From CAG-873 sp910578365 (lineage in GTDB: Bacteria > Bacteroidota > Bacteroidia > Bacteroidales > Muribaculaceae), in assembly GCA_951635545.1 (NCBI GenBank), contig OX620685.1, positions 1,612,001 to 1,676,000 of the forward strand: a stretch of DNA of 64,000 nt, written 5' to 3'. A model generated the notes under the pieces. It was given only the letters and a program-made list of their open reading frames with translations, was not told the DNA's origin and did no database searches. Both the position numbers and the translations under genes were made by a program. This document shows, one piece after another, positions 31,609-41,841 of the stretch (position 1 is its first letter; the number at the start of each line of letters is the position of its first letter).

Positions 31609-31997
31609 GAAAGGTTTCGGAAGAAATGCCCTTTTCTTCGGAAGTTTTCCGAATTTATAGCGATAACTTCCGAAAGAATGGGTATAACTTCGGAAGAAAT
31701 AGCAATAACTTCGGAAGTTAAGCACATAAATGGGTAAGGAATTTTAGCCAAAAATCTGCCCCAAATGCCCCCAAATCAGCCTGTTTTTAGACCTGCAAAA
31801 TCAACGGTTCTTCGCTTGTTTCGTAGTAAAAAATCAAAAAGGGAATTTATGCCCTTTTCTTCGGAAGAAATAGCAATAACTTCCGAAAGAATGTGCTTAA
31901 CTTCGGAAGAAATAAGAATTATTAGGGAAGAAATGCCGTAAACTTCGGAAAGTATTGTCTTAATTGGGGAAAGAATGGCTATAAATGGGGAAATAAA
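31609..31997. repeat. two clusters of 21-bp iteron-like direct repeats
   Basis: The core TTCGGAAG/TTCCGAA recurs at exact 21-bp spacing. Cluster 1 (31609-31735) has cores at 31647, 31668, 31689 and 31710, plus a second phase at 31616 and 31637. Cluster 2 (31852-31997) has units near 31860, 31881, 31902, 31923, 31944, 31965 and 31986, decaying toward the right. The approximate consensus is (A/T)TAACTTCGGAAGAAATNNC. Because 21 is a multiple of three, both strands stay open and give fake heptad-repeat peptides. Iterons of this kind serve replication initiators or recombination proteins; no Rep gene is seen nearby. Confidence 0.8.
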
Positions 31998-32053
31998 AAT
32001 GCCGAGCGATTTGCGCCCGGCTTGCGGTCTAAATGTAGACAAAAATAGACGGC

Positions 32054-32455
32054 TTAGTTGTCGTTTTCGGCGGCGAGTTGCGCAAGGCGCTCCTCGATTG
32101 TAGTAGTGATATCACCTGACAACGACACCTCGGCAGACACTGATTGCATCTGCGGTGTGTGATACCGCAGCAACCTTTCCTGTATGGCGGCGCGGTCTTT
32201 TGCCTCCATCATCATCATATCAACTTCAAAATCGGAAACAACAAGCGGATTGCCGTCTGCATCTTGCAGAACTACGGTGCTGTATATGTCGCCCTCCTTA
32301 GTTCTAAACTCTAATTTGCGTGGGGTGCCGTCCCCATTCGTTTGTGGCCGTGGTGCAAAGTAGGCCATTGAATGGGCGCGTAGATGCTCTTTGAGCGGAT
32401 TGGGTTTGTTTGGAGTACCTTTCTGTCGGCCTCCGGTCTTTCGTCCTTGTGCCAT
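32054..32455 (-). CDS. small phage-type protein with GGRQKGTPNK motif (DUF5681 or small-terminase-like)
   Basis: 133 aa from ATG 32455 (MAQGRKTGGRQKGTPNKPNPLKEH). The N-terminal GGRxKGTxNK motif is common in phage small terminase subunits and DUF5681 proteins. The C-terminal half (DRAAIQERLLRYHTPQMQSVSAEVSLSGDITTTIEERLAQLAAEN) resembles the tail of small terminases that oligomerise. I take it as a DNA-packaging candidate with low certainty: no large terminase follows within the window. It faces the 118-aa gene from a divergent promoter pair. Confidence 0.55.
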   Translation of the reverse strand: MAQGRKTGGRQKGTPNKPNPLKEHLRAHSMAYFAPRPQTNGDGTPRKLEFRTKEGDIYSTVVLQDADGNPLVVSDFEVDMMMMEAKDRAAIQERLLRYHTPQMQSVSAEVSLSGDITTTIEERLAQLAAENDN

Positions 32456-32479
32456 GACTAATAAGTTAAAGTTACGATA

Positions 32480-32501
32480 CAAAGGTATGGGTTTACCTTT
32501 G
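32480..32501. promoter_or_regulatory. divergent -7 elements of the element's small genes
   Basis: CAAAGGTA (32480-32487) reads TACCTTTG on the minus strand, and TACCTTTG lies on the plus strand at 32494-32501, six bases apart. The minus element serves the 133-aa gene and the plus element the 118-aa gene at 32536. Confidence 0.5.
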
Positions 32502-32535
32502 CTCCATAATTATAACTTTTTAATTCTCCCAAACA

Positions 32536-32892
32536 ATGATGCAAGCAGCAGGAGGCATGGGCGGTCAAGGTGGAGGTATCATCTCATCCGCTCTACAACT
32601 TATAAAAGAGAAAGAGCGACAGGGCGACAAAGCTATGGATAGACTTCATGATGGCATGAAAACTCAAATGGAGCTTACTGCCAATCAAGGGAGTTGGACT
32701 GATGGCGGCTCGTCTGCGCCTCAGAAAGTCGTGAAAGAAAAAGTTGTAGAGAAGGAAAAGGTCAAAGAGCCGGAGAAAGAAGAAGCTACAACAGATACAC
32801 CCACAGCGCCCGGTGCCGATAAGGAAGAGCAAGAAAAGGATGTAGCCAATTTAGGCATTATCGACCGTGCTAAACAAGCTACAAGTAAGTAG
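32536..32892 (+). CDS. small element protein of unknown function
   Basis: 118 aa. A glycine-rich N-terminus (MMQAAGGMGGQGGGIISSALQLIKEKERQGDKAMDRL) is followed by a Lys/Glu-rich central stretch (KVVKEKVVEKEKVKEPEKEEA) and a short helix at the end. I do not recognise it; it is probably a minor virion or assembly protein because it begins the gene run that leads to the giant gene. An IS inserted exactly at its stop codon. The native stop was TAA (codon shared with the duplication TAAGTA), and now it is TAG using the first G of the IS, so the protein is unchanged. Confidence 0.6.
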   Translation: MMQAAGGMGGQGGGIISSALQLIKEKERQGDKAMDRLHDGMKTQMELTANQGSWTDGGSSAPQKVVKEKVVEKEKVKEPEKEEATTDTPTAPGADKEEQEKDVANLGIIDRAKQATSK

Positions 32893-34578
32893 GGATATTC
32901 AGTTAATGGCTTGATTTTTCAAGCTGAAAATGGAGCGTGGTCGCCCTATGGCGGTGCTGTTTTGATTGTGAGGGCAAATTTTCAATTCTCGGCGCATAAA
33001 ATATGACATTTCGGACAGATAGGGATACACTGATTCGCCTCCGATATGTTTCGGAGGTGAGGTGACAGTATGATTTTTCACGCTCGCTGTTTCTCCTTTT
33101 CTTCAATGGCGAGTTGTCGGGCGGCAAGCGTTGCGGCGTTTGCCATGTGGATGCCGAAAAAGAGCAGCAGAGTTTCGCTGCGGGAGTTGCGTGCCGCTAT
33201 CCGGCCAACGCTGTAGTGTTGTTTCTGATTACCGAAACTGCCCTCCATGGCGGTAGAGCGCAGAGTCCCGATTATTCGTCGGGCTGTGCTTATGTCGGTG
33301 TTCTCATCCTTTGGCTTCGGGCCTTTGCGGACAAAACATGTCGTTATGCCGTTTTCGGTACAGTACCGCCGGTTGTCGTTGTTGGCATAGATGGTGTCAG
33401 CTCCGACTTTGGCGACTTTGACTCCGGTCAGTTCCTGTTGATATTCAATACACTCCTGTAATCTCACGCCCTCGTTGAAGGCTTCGAAGGAATGATGCTC
33501 GATGAATGATATTCCGTCAATCTGGATGTTGTTGACCTTGGCTCCGAACTCCACCCGCTTGTTCTCCTTGCCTCTGACGATGGGCCGGATGTACGGACGG
33601 TCTATGCTGACGATGCGTTTCTTCACCTCCTTTTTCTGAGCAAGTGCTCTCTGCTGGCGATACACCTCTTTAAGAGCGAAGAGACGCTTGCTTTGCTCGG
33701 CGGTGAGCGCGATGTCAACGGTGTGTATCTTGCAGATTCTGTTCCATTGCCCTATCTGTTTGGAAAGCAGGCCGAGCAATCGACGGCGGAGTTTGACAGT
33801 GGCCGCCCTGCTGTGTTTGCGATGCTTGGCATAGGTGAGTCTGGCGTGGTCAATGTCACGATACTTGTTGCGCGGCTGCCGTTCCTTCAGCGCCTTACAG
33901 GTCTTTGCAATTAGAGATTGAAGCCACTCGCAGCATTCCCACAACAGTTTTACATCTGTCGGGAACCGCAGATGGCTCTCGTAGCAGGTGGCATCGGTCA
34001 GACACAAATCCTTGTTTCTCAGCGAGCCGCCCCATTTGCCATACAGGATTTTCTGCAGTTCTCTGATGTCCAGAACTCCGGCTATGCGCTGACGGATAGC
34101 ACTGACTATCTTGCCGTTCTTTATGGGCTTGGCGGGATCTATGAGCACCCCGCAGAACATCTGCATGTGTATGTTGCCGTTGAGCATCTCGATCAGGCCG
34201 TCATCCGATTGTCCGGTATATGGTTTGAGGAACATCAGCGCCACCTCTCCCTCCGGCGGGAACATCGGCGTGTTACCTTGAGGATGCGTTTTGGGAAAAT
34301 GCGAGCGGATTTTCTCTGCCAGCTCCTTCAATGGCAGTTGCGCATGGATGCGCCCGAGCTCGCTTACGGCAAAACTCTCGCGATATTTTTGCATAAAATC
34401 GAACTCGGTAAACGGCAACGTGGCAGTAATCTCAGATATTTTTCGTAACTTCACGAACATTTATTTTTAAGAATTACCCCCGAATAAGCCCGTGATGGGT
34501 TCATCGGGGGTTCTTTGTAAAGTTACAAAATATCTATGACTCTGCCAAATAATCAGTTAACCATTAACTGAATATCCC
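32892..34578 (-). mobile_element. IS1182/IS5-like insertion sequence
   Basis: 1687 bp. Terminal inverted repeats GGGATATTCAGTTAATGG (left) and its exact complement at the right end (34561-34578). Flanked by the 6-bp repeat TAAGTA (32886-32891 and 34579-34584). One transposase gene on the minus strand. Confidence 0.88.
33078..34460 (-). CDS. IS1182/IS5-type transposase (DUF772 plus DDE domain)
   Basis: 460 aa. An N-terminal DUF772-like domain (FPPEGEVALMFLKPYTGQSDDGLIEMLNGNIHMQMFCG), then LCLTDATCYESHLRFPTDVKLLWE, and a C-terminal DDE domain with VGADTIYANNDNRRYC and GSFGNQKQHYSVGRI. The in-frame Met at residue 23 (MQKYRESF) is an alternative start. Between the likely promoter (minus-strand TAACTTTA near 34517-34524) and the start lies a hairpin made of ACCCCCGA (34476-34483) and TCGGGGGT (34504-34511), which could limit translation. 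Confidence 0.85.
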   Translation of the reverse strand: MFVKLRKISEITATLPFTEFDFMQKYRESFAVSELGRIHAQLPLKELAEKIRSHFPKTHPQGNTPMFPPEGEVALMFLKPYTGQSDDGLIEMLNGNIHMQMFCGVLIDPAKPIKNGKIVSAIRQRIAGVLDIRELQKILYGKWGGSLRNKDLCLTDATCYESHLRFPTDVKLLWECCEWLQSLIAKTCKALKERQPRNKYRDIDHARLTYAKHRKHSRAATVKLRRRLLGLLSKQIGQWNRICKIHTVDIALTAEQSKRLFALKEVYRQQRALAQKKEVKKRIVSIDRPYIRPIVRGKENKRVEFGAKVNNIQIDGISFIEHHSFEAFNEGVRLQECIEYQQELTGVKVAKVGADTIYANNDNRRYCTENGITTCFVRKGPKPKDENTDISTARRIIGTLRSTAMEGSFGNQKQHYSVGRIAARNSRSETLLLFFGIHMANAATLAARQLAIEEKEKQRA

Positions 34579-34604
34579 TAAGTAATCTATAAAAACGTAC
34601 AGAT

Positions 34605-35102
34605 ATGGGCATATTAGGCAGCGCAATCGGAGGAGCGTTAGGTATCGGAGCAAGTATTTTCGGTGGTATCAGCGCTTCAAAGGCAATGAAAAAGGTCAAG
34701 CGAAATATCGAGGGTCAGATGAAAGAAAACCAAAATTGGTATGACCGCCGATATAATGAGGACGCGACACAACGTGCAGATGCACAACGTATCCTTACTA
34801 TGACTAATGAGAATATTCGACAACGAAACCAAGCTGCCGCAGGTTCAGCGGCGGTCATGGGGAGTAGTGAGGAAAGTATTGCGGCGGCTAAAGCAGCCAA
34901 TAATCAAGCTCTCGCAGATGCAACATCGCAGATAGCTGTTAATGGTGAGCGCCGTAAAGACCAAATCGAGTCGCAGTATATGCAGACAAAGCAGGAACTC
35001 AACGACAAACTTAATAATCTTGAACAGGCAAAGGCTCAGAACACCGCGCAAGCAGTGCAAGGTGTAGCACAAGCCGGTTCTGCAATGGCAAGCGTATTCT
35101 AA
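34605..35102 (+). CDS. phage-like minor virion/pilot-type protein
   Basis: 165 aa. A glycine/alanine-rich hydrophobic N-terminus (MGILGSAIGGALGIGASIFGGISASKAMKK) is followed by long charged helices rich in Gln/Asn/Ala (QMKENQNWYDRRYNEDATQRADAQRILTMTNENIRQRNQAAAG). This plan resembles DNA-pilot or ejection proteins of phages, for example VP2-like proteins of Microviridae, but that comparison rests on composition only. It is followed after 2 bp by the next gene, so the run 34605-36202 and the giant gene are one operon. Confidence 0.55.
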   Translation: MGILGSAIGGALGIGASIFGGISASKAMKKVKRNIEGQMKENQNWYDRRYNEDATQRADAQRILTMTNENIRQRNQAAAGSAAVMGSSEESIAAAKAANNQALADATSQIAVNGERRKDQIESQYMQTKQELNDKLNNLEQAKAQNTAQAVQGVAQAGSAMASVF

Positions 35103-35104
35103 CT

Positions 35105-36202
35105 ATGGTAGACTCTAACAAACCCATTATAGCCCCTCGGACAACAGTTGTCAGCAATGAACAGCCGGCTGCTCCTGCGGGTTCGGCACCTGCCGGTGGT
35201 GGCACTCCGCCCCCGGCAGGTGGTAGTTCATCTTCTGTTACCTCCACAAAGGTTACGACCTCGACCCCAATATCAACGACTATCCCGGCTGAATACTCGG
35301 CAAGCAGTTATGAGGAGCTTATACCGCAGCTTGAAAAGCGCATGGCCGAATTTAAGCCTTTGTCGGAGGAGGAACTGAAGAAGTTGCGCCGTAAGCAAAA
35401 GATAGAGGGCATTATCAGCGGAGTGTCGGACGCAGCTCAATCTGTTGCCAACCTTATCTTCACTCATCACTATGCCCCGAATATGTATAATCCCAAAGAG
35501 GGAATGTCGGCTAAGGCTAAGGAGCGTTTCGACAAGGAAAAGGCGCAGCGCGATGCCGATGCCGATAAGTATCTGCAATATGCTCTCACTATCGGCAAGA
35601 TGAAAGATGCCGACAAACAGCGAGGCTTACAGGCATGGCAGACTGAACAGACCCTCGCCCGACAAGACCGAGCATTTGACGCAGGTCGCCAAGACCGTGC
35701 CGATGATGTTGCATTCCGTAATAAGGATTATGACGAGCGTGTGCGTCAATGGCAAGCCAACTTCGACCGACAGGGAGAATGGCACGAAGAAGAAGGTCAG
35801 CGTTGGGAGCGTCAGTTCAAGGAGAGTGTTCGTCAGTTCAATGTCAGTGCGGCCAACGAGAGAGCGCGTATCAACATGGAGTCACAGCGCCTTGCCCATT
35901 CTTTGAAAGAGGGTCAAATGACTTTCAACCTCGGTTCGGGCAACGGCAATGTGACATTGACGCTCGACAAACTCAACGCTCAGACCGTATCGCGCATTTA
36001 TCACACTCTATCCCCGGAGGTTCGCGAGAAGGTACAGGGTGCTCCAATTGTGCGAGATGGCTTCGTAGTTGGCTACAAGCTACCGACAACAGAGGCTATG
36101 CTTATCGCCATCGGTGCGAATGTAGAAAGCTCTCCGGCCACGCAGAACGCAATCAAGCAGGTTGCAGGTTTGGAGGTAGGCAATAAACCAGCAGGTTATT
36201 AA
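35105..36202 (+). CDS. coiled-coil element protein, probable internal virion protein
   Basis: 365 aa. A disordered Pro/Ala/Gly/Ser/Thr N-terminus (residues 1-65) is followed by a coiled-coil region (YEELIPQLEKRMAEFKPLSEEELKKLRRKQK). A short hydrophobic stretch comes next (GIISGVSDAAQSVANLIF), then a long Arg/Gln/Asp-rich helical rod (residues ~150-260, repeated RQDR/WEE motifs) and a small C-terminal domain (NVTLTLDKLNAQTVSRIYHTLSPEVREKVQGAPIV). I do not recognise a family. It sits 22 bp before the giant polyvalent gene. Confidence 0.55.
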   Translation: MVDSNKPIIAPRTTVVSNEQPAAPAGSAPAGGGTPPPAGGSSSSVTSTKVTTSTPISTTIPAEYSASSYEELIPQLEKRMAEFKPLSEEELKKLRRKQKIEGIISGVSDAAQSVANLIFTHHYAPNMYNPKEGMSAKAKERFDKEKAQRDADADKYLQYALTIGKMKDADKQRGLQAWQTEQTLARQDRAFDAGRQDRADDVAFRNKDYDERVRQWQANFDRQGEWHEEEGQRWERQFKESVRQFNVSAANERARINMESQRLAHSLKEGQMTFNLGSGNGNVTLTLDKLNAQTVSRIYHTLSPEVREKVQGAPIVRDGFVVGYKLPTTEAMLIAIGANVESSPATQNAIKQVAGLEVGNKPAGY

Positions 36203-36224
36203 CCCGACATCATTATCATATAAT

Positions 36225-39200
36225 ATGGCTAATCCCAACGACAATTTACGCAGATTGTATCAGAATGGCTTGAAACATTTTTCATTGCCCGACTTTGATA
36301 CATTCCAACAGGACATGAGGGACGAGGAGAAGCGCAAGCGGTTCTACAATAATATGCAACAGGCTTACTCTCTCCCCGACTTCGATACGTTTTCGCAGGA
36401 CATCGGCGCGGTCACTCCTCCACCTGCGCAACCTCAAGCACAGGCACAACCTCAGCAGACGACATCGACCGTTAAGCCTGTGACCGACAACACGGCTCAG
36501 CAAGCATCGGTACAGCCCACAGTTCAGACTTCCTCTCAACCGGCACAGCCGGAGGGTTGGAAGCCTACTCCTATGCAACAACGAGCTTTCAAAATGCAGA
36601 TTGACGAAGCTAATGCCCGACTTAAAAAGCAGGGCGAGGAGTTCAAGCAGCGTATGGAGGGTATCGAGAAAGGCAATCGCCCCGGTGCATTTATGGGTGA
36701 GCGTGAGTTTAATCCTCTGACCGGCAAAATGGAAACCCACTATTACACTACACGGGGTGAGCGTGTCGGCACCCGAATGGAGCAGAGCCACGCTAACACC
36801 GAGTATCATAATTGGTGGGAAAACAACACGGAAGCAGGTAAGCGTTCAAAGGAACAGCGTTTACAGCGTGAGTTTGACGAAAAACTTTCGTATCTGTGGC
36901 AACGTCATAATCCTGCCGAGGGTGAAAACGCAGCAGAACAGGCATGGTCGGCCGCAGAGAGCGCCTACAATGCAAAGGCAGAGCGCAATCGCGAAGCAGC
37001 CAATTTCAATGTGCAGAATTTTGCGATGAACAGTACTGATGCGGTTGCCTTTAAGCAAATGGAAACCGTTGACAACTTCACCGATAGATTGACTACCCAT
37101 GACATGGATGTCCTAATGGATAATGCGTGGAACAATCTTGGCGAGGAGGGTCAGAAATCTCTTATAGACGATTGCTATCAGATGCTGCGCCGCCGCAATC
37201 CCGGTGTTGATGACCTTGTGCTGTATGGAAAAGCCAAAGAGTTTGCCCGACAGCAGTCAGATTTGCGAATGTATCACCTTGCTGTAGAAAAGAACTTACC
37301 TAAGAGCAATCTTGAATACTTCATGCGCAAGGTTGGCGATATGAATTTAGTTACGAATATCGGCAAAGGCATAGCGGTTAATCGTGTGAAGAAAACAGGC
37401 GATATGGCCGCGTATGAGGCAGCGAATGAACAATATCGCCAAGACGGTCACAAAATACTTGATGTTGCAGGTACGGTTACAGGCTTCGCTCTTGACCCGA
37501 CTACATGGATGTCCGCAGGTGTCGGAGGTATGGCAACTCGTGGTGCAATGTGGGCCGGTGGTCGTGTCCTCGCAGGTCGCGGAGCTACTGCCGCAGTCAC
37601 CAATGCCGCTACACGTCAGTTTGCAACCTCAATGACAGGTCGCGTTATCGGTGGTATCGCCGGAGGTGCTGCCAACTTTGGCACATTTGAGGGCATTAAA
37701 GAAATGGAAACCCAATTTGCGCATGGCGGTCACATTGTCGGACAGGACGATACTGGCCGATACCTCAACGAGGGCTACTCTGCCTCCGCTGTTGCAGGTC
37801 AAGCTGCGCATGGTTTTCTCATGGGTGGTGCTATCGGTTGGCTTACTCCTGTATCGGGTAATGTGGCCGACAAACTTGTGCGCAGCACATCAAGCACCGG
37901 CTTAAAGGTAATGGAACGTGCAGGAGTCTACTCCGGCGCCACAATGCTTGAGGGTACAATCTTCTCCGTTCCCGAATGGATTGAGGGCAATCGCGATGCT
38001 ATGGACGTGTGGACTGACAACATGGCTATGATGGTTGGCTTCAAGGCCAAGCACATGATAAAGAGTGCCGGCAACGTCCTCGGCGACCTCAAAGCCTCGT
38101 TTGACAGCCCGACCAATGGCCGCAAGAACCGCTTAGACTTCGAGAGCCGTCTGCGTCAGCGCATGGACGCTCCCTCTGACGGTGGATTGTCACTTACAAA
38201 GGACGAGGCGGCAGAACTTAGCAAACATGGCTATGGCGACCTGCGTGAACTCGTTGAGAGCGCAGAGCGTACCGGCGATGCGACAAAAGGTGAACTTATT
38301 ACCGCAAATGCTCCCGAAATCGTCAGCCGTCTTACAGACATGGTAACCGACCCTCGTATCAGCGAGGCTGCAAGAGCCAAGATGTATTACTATGCCACCG
38401 GGCGCAAGCTCCCTGAGTCTACCGTTATGAAAGGTGAACTCATCGAGGACGGCGAGGGAGGCTTTATTGTAGAGTCGCAGGGTGCCAATGGTGTAATCAC
38501 TTCTCGTTCGTTCAAGAGCCGCAAGGCCGCAGACCTTGAATTGGAGCGCATCAAACGTCAAACAGAGCTGAACCACATAGAAATCGGCGAACGCTATCAA
38601 CAGACTGCCGACTTTGAGAACCGTTTGCAGGAGGCTTGCCGCACCGTTGCCGCTGAAAACGGTTGGGATATGGTTGAGGTTTACCGTACCTGTGAAGAAG
38701 CACGGCGCAACAACCTTCGTGGCGGCGACAAGCAGTTTGACGAGGCTCAGCAGAACATTCTCCGGAAGGTAACTGAGGCAATGGGCGAATTTGAGGAAAC
38801 AAGTGTTACCGACAACATGAGAGGCCGCATCAATGACAAATATGGTGTGGACATCGACAATGCAATCCGCAAAGAGGCCAACCGCCGCACAATAGCTGAG
38901 CAAACCGCCATTGATGAATATCTTGATGAGCTTATCCCCAAAAATGCCAAAGAGCGTAATACTGTTGAGGACGCAGAAGCCGAGGACATCACCAATCAGA
39001 AACTTCTGACTGACGAACCCGAAGCAACGACACCCACAAACGATGCACCTATTGACCCTCGTTTCGATAATCCCACAACACCCGAATACGACCCGCATCA
39101 GCCCGGAGGCGAACAGAAGCCTGTTGGCCGTGCCGTCATGAAATACCAAGACCGCCCTGTTGAGGTATTGAGTGGCCGTGTCGTTATGATGGAGGACGGC

Positions 39201-41011
39201 ACAATGATTGACAATGAACGTAGCGATGCCTCTATTGTCGTTCGTGACCTCGAAACAGGTAAGGTTGAAATGGTGCCCCCCGATGCTATTCTGTCTTATG
39301 AGGGCTATCCTGCTGAGGTTGAAGTGCCGCAAGATAATGTTGCACCCGAAGCCGAAACACCGGCCGAGCCTCAACCAAAGTACACAACAGGCCTAATCAA
39401 GATACGCAACTCTGACGGCACGGAAACACGCGGTGTCCTTACCGGCTTTGTCGATGAAAACGGCAACCACGAGTATTATGTTGAGGGCGACCTGCAACAT
39501 CTCCACTACGCATCAGAGCATGAACTTGACAACATTCTCTCTGAATACACTCCCGATGAGCCGCAGGAAGTGAAACAGCCTCAACCTGCCGAACCTCAAC
39601 CCGTAGACCCCAACAGGCCGACCCAAGAAGGTGTAGCCAATGTTGAGGACTATGACAAGGGATATTCTTTTGGTATAGATGAAACGCAGGGGATTTCAGA
39701 TAGTGAACTGACTGCCAAAATAAGCGAGTTGCGCACCGATGCCGAAAGACTGACCGACTTCGGTAGAGGTATGCTTGAGGCATACGAGTACGAGCAACAG
39801 CGCAGGGCCATGGAGCAACAACTTGTTCCCGTAGACGCTGAAACCGTTCCCAAAACTGAGGAAACAACCCTCAATCCTATGGAAACAGGTGTAAATATCA
39901 CGGAAACCGTTCCCAAAACTGAAATTCCTATTGAAAACGTACAGCAATCTGTCGATGATGGAAATGTTGTCGTTCCTGCCCCTGCTACTAACGAAGCTCC
40001 GCAGGTAGATAATGTATCTCAGCCCGACTTGACAGCACAGGCAGAGCCTACACCTCTGCAACGCATTCCTCGTAATGAGAAGAACGAACCTATCTTTGAA
40101 CAGGCCGAAAGCCCGGAAGTAGGTTGGGACGCTCTTGTTGAGTTTTCTGAGGGCGATGCGGCCACAGCCAAAGAGATTGCCGACACAATGGTCGAGGAGA
40201 AACGCAAGGCTTTTGAGAAAGCACAGAAGCTCAAACCCAAAGGCAAGACCCCGACTGAGATACTTGCATCAAAGAAAGCCAACACCGCTGAACTCACAAA
40301 GGCACAAGCCGAATATGAGCAGTGGCAGCGCATGGCCGGAGTTGAAAACGCCCGTCAGAGTGCAATCCGCTCACAGCAGGAGGTCGAGGCTCGTAGGCTT
40401 GCCGCTGAACGTGCTGAGGCTGAGAAAGCCGAGAGAGAGGCACGAGAAGAAGCCGCACGACTTGAACGCGAGGCATTGGAGGGAATTCCCGAATGGCACA
40501 TGGACACACCCGAAAATGCCCGTAAGCGAGGTGTGCGCCGTTTCAGCGGTCAGATGTTCACTCGTCAAGAGCCTGTGCAGGGTGTTGTCGGCAATGAGGT
40601 TGAGGTCAAGTTCTCACAGAAAGACTTACCCAAAGGCCGTGTTGCCGTCATTGAGGCTTCGCAGTTGCAACCCTCCCATGTGCAAGGACAGCGCAACCCC
40701 ATGTTCTTTATTGAGGAGGCACAACCCAAAAATCGTGCTGAGGCTGTATCTATGTTCGCTGCAAAGGAAATGGCTGAGGGTATTCGTCCGAAAGAAATCA
40801 CCGGCAGCGTAACAGCATATACCGGCGCTCCTACTGTCAATACTCGTGGCGAGGTCATTCAAGGCAACAACCGCTCTGATGCACTCCGTTACCTGTGGCA
40901 GAGCAACCTGCCTCAACAGCAGCAGACCTATAAACAGTACCTCATTGACAACGCAGAGCAATTTGGCATTGACCCAGAGGCCGTGAACGCCATGCAGAAC
41001 CCTGTCCTCGT
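36225..41011 (+). pseudogene. giant polyvalent protein gene, fragment 1 (N-terminal 1595 codons)
   Basis: Ancestral residues 1-1595. Residues 21-27 and 50-56 are two copies of LPDFDTF in a 29-residue repeat. A Gln/Pro linker (70-120) and a helical region follow. Residues ~410-520 are Gly/Ala-rich and membrane-active in appearance (VAGTVTGFALDPTTWMSAGVGG). Long acidic linkers rich in Glu/Pro/Thr come next, and the fragment ends in the first part of a DdrB-like ParB-superfamily domain (EITGSVTAYTGAPTVNTRGEVIQGNNRSDALRYLW; QNPVLV). IS66 copy 1 interrupts the codon after 41011; in the present sequence translation would run to a stop at 41030. Polyvalent proteins of phages and conjugative elements join such domains and are thought to enter the host with the DNA. 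Confidence 0.85.
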
Positions 41012-41081
41012 GTACAACCATCCGCGATAGCGTATTGACGAACTCCGAAAGAGAGTTGTATCTTTGCCGACAAAAAGAATC

Positions 41082-41498
41082 ATGGGTTATAACAAGTCTT
41101 TGTCCGATGTCTATTCAGAGACATGGACGCGTTACAAGAATCAATGCGAGACAGACGGCTATATCGCATTGAACCGTTTCTGTGCCGGCACCGGCGTCAA
41201 CGTCCAGCGGCTTTATGAGTGGCTTCGGCGCCGTAAAATCAGCATAAGCGATTATCAACGCAGTCTGCCGGAGAGACCGGATTCGTCGCGGGAAGGTGGC
41301 GAGCCGTTATTCCGGGAGGTTAAAGTTCCCGGTATTCAGGTTGCGGATGAGAGCAGGGATGTCGGTGCCACCAATATCGTGCGTGACGTGCACATCGAAC
41401 TCGGTTGGGGCCGAGGCGTGAGTCTGGGAGAGATAAGCGCGGAGGGGCTGGCGCTTCTGGTGGATGTCATGACACGCAGGAGTGATGTGGAGTCTTGA
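41082..41498 (+). CDS. tnpA: IS66 accessory protein TnpA
   Basis: 138 aa from ATG 41082 (MGYNKSLSDVYSETWTRYKNQCETDGYIALNRFCAGTGVNVQRLYEWLRRR), a helix-turn-helix-like N-terminus typical of IS66 Orf1. Needed together with TnpB for transposition in characterised IS66 elements. Overlaps tnpB by 14 bases. Confidence 0.85.
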   Translation: MGYNKSLSDVYSETWTRYKNQCETDGYIALNRFCAGTGVNVQRLYEWLRRRKISISDYQRSLPERPDSSREGGEPLFREVKVPGIQVADESRDVGATNIVRDVHIELGWGRGVSLGEISAEGLALLVDVMTRRSDVES

Positions 41499-41841
41499 GG
41501 CGGATATGCGGCTCTGGGTATGCCAGAGACCGGTGTCGATGCGTTACGGCATCCGCGGTCTGACCCAGATGGTGTGGTCGTGGAAGGGTCACTCTCCGGC
41601 ATCGGGCGATGTGTATGTGTTTTTCTCCAAAGACCGCAGGACCATGAAGGCGTTGAAATGGGATGGCGACGGATTTTTGATGTACACAAAAAGACTGTCG
41701 CGAGGCCGTTTCCGGGAGGTGCTCAAAAAGGGCGATGACGGCGTTCGCAGGCTTCAGTGGGACGATTTCTATATGCTGATGAGGGGGCTCACGCCTGTGA
41801 AGGTGACGGTCGAGAATCGCTTCAGAATGGCTGCAAAATAA
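41485..41841 (+). CDS. tnpB: IS66 accessory protein TnpB
   Basis: 118 aa from ATG 41485. It contains the family block MRYGIRGLTQMVWSWKGHSPASGDVYVFFSKDRRTMKALKWDGDGFLMYTKRLSRGRF (IS66 Orf2-like). Translationally coupled to tnpA by overlap. An in-frame GTG just upstream (41482) is a possible alternative start. Confidence 0.9.
   Translation: MWSLEADMRLWVCQRPVSMRYGIRGLTQMVWSWKGHSPASGDVYVFFSKDRRTMKALKWDGDGFLMYTKRLSRGRFREVLKKGDDGVRRLQWDDFYMLMRGLTPVKVTVENRFRMAAK

Noticed and set aside
31609..31997. CRISPR array
   Set aside because: The repeats are contiguous and degenerate with no unique spacers, and no cas genes are present.
31489..32042. Peptides with repeated ITSEE/ILSEV heptads on both strands
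   Set aside because: The 21-bp repeat period keeps all phases open, so the peptides are a by-product of the repeat array.
40135..40812. 225-codon frame in +1 of the giant gene
   Set aside because: Rich in Arg, Pro, Leu and Ser with low-complexity runs, typical of a shadow frame, unlike the two candidates kept at 47516 and 53913.
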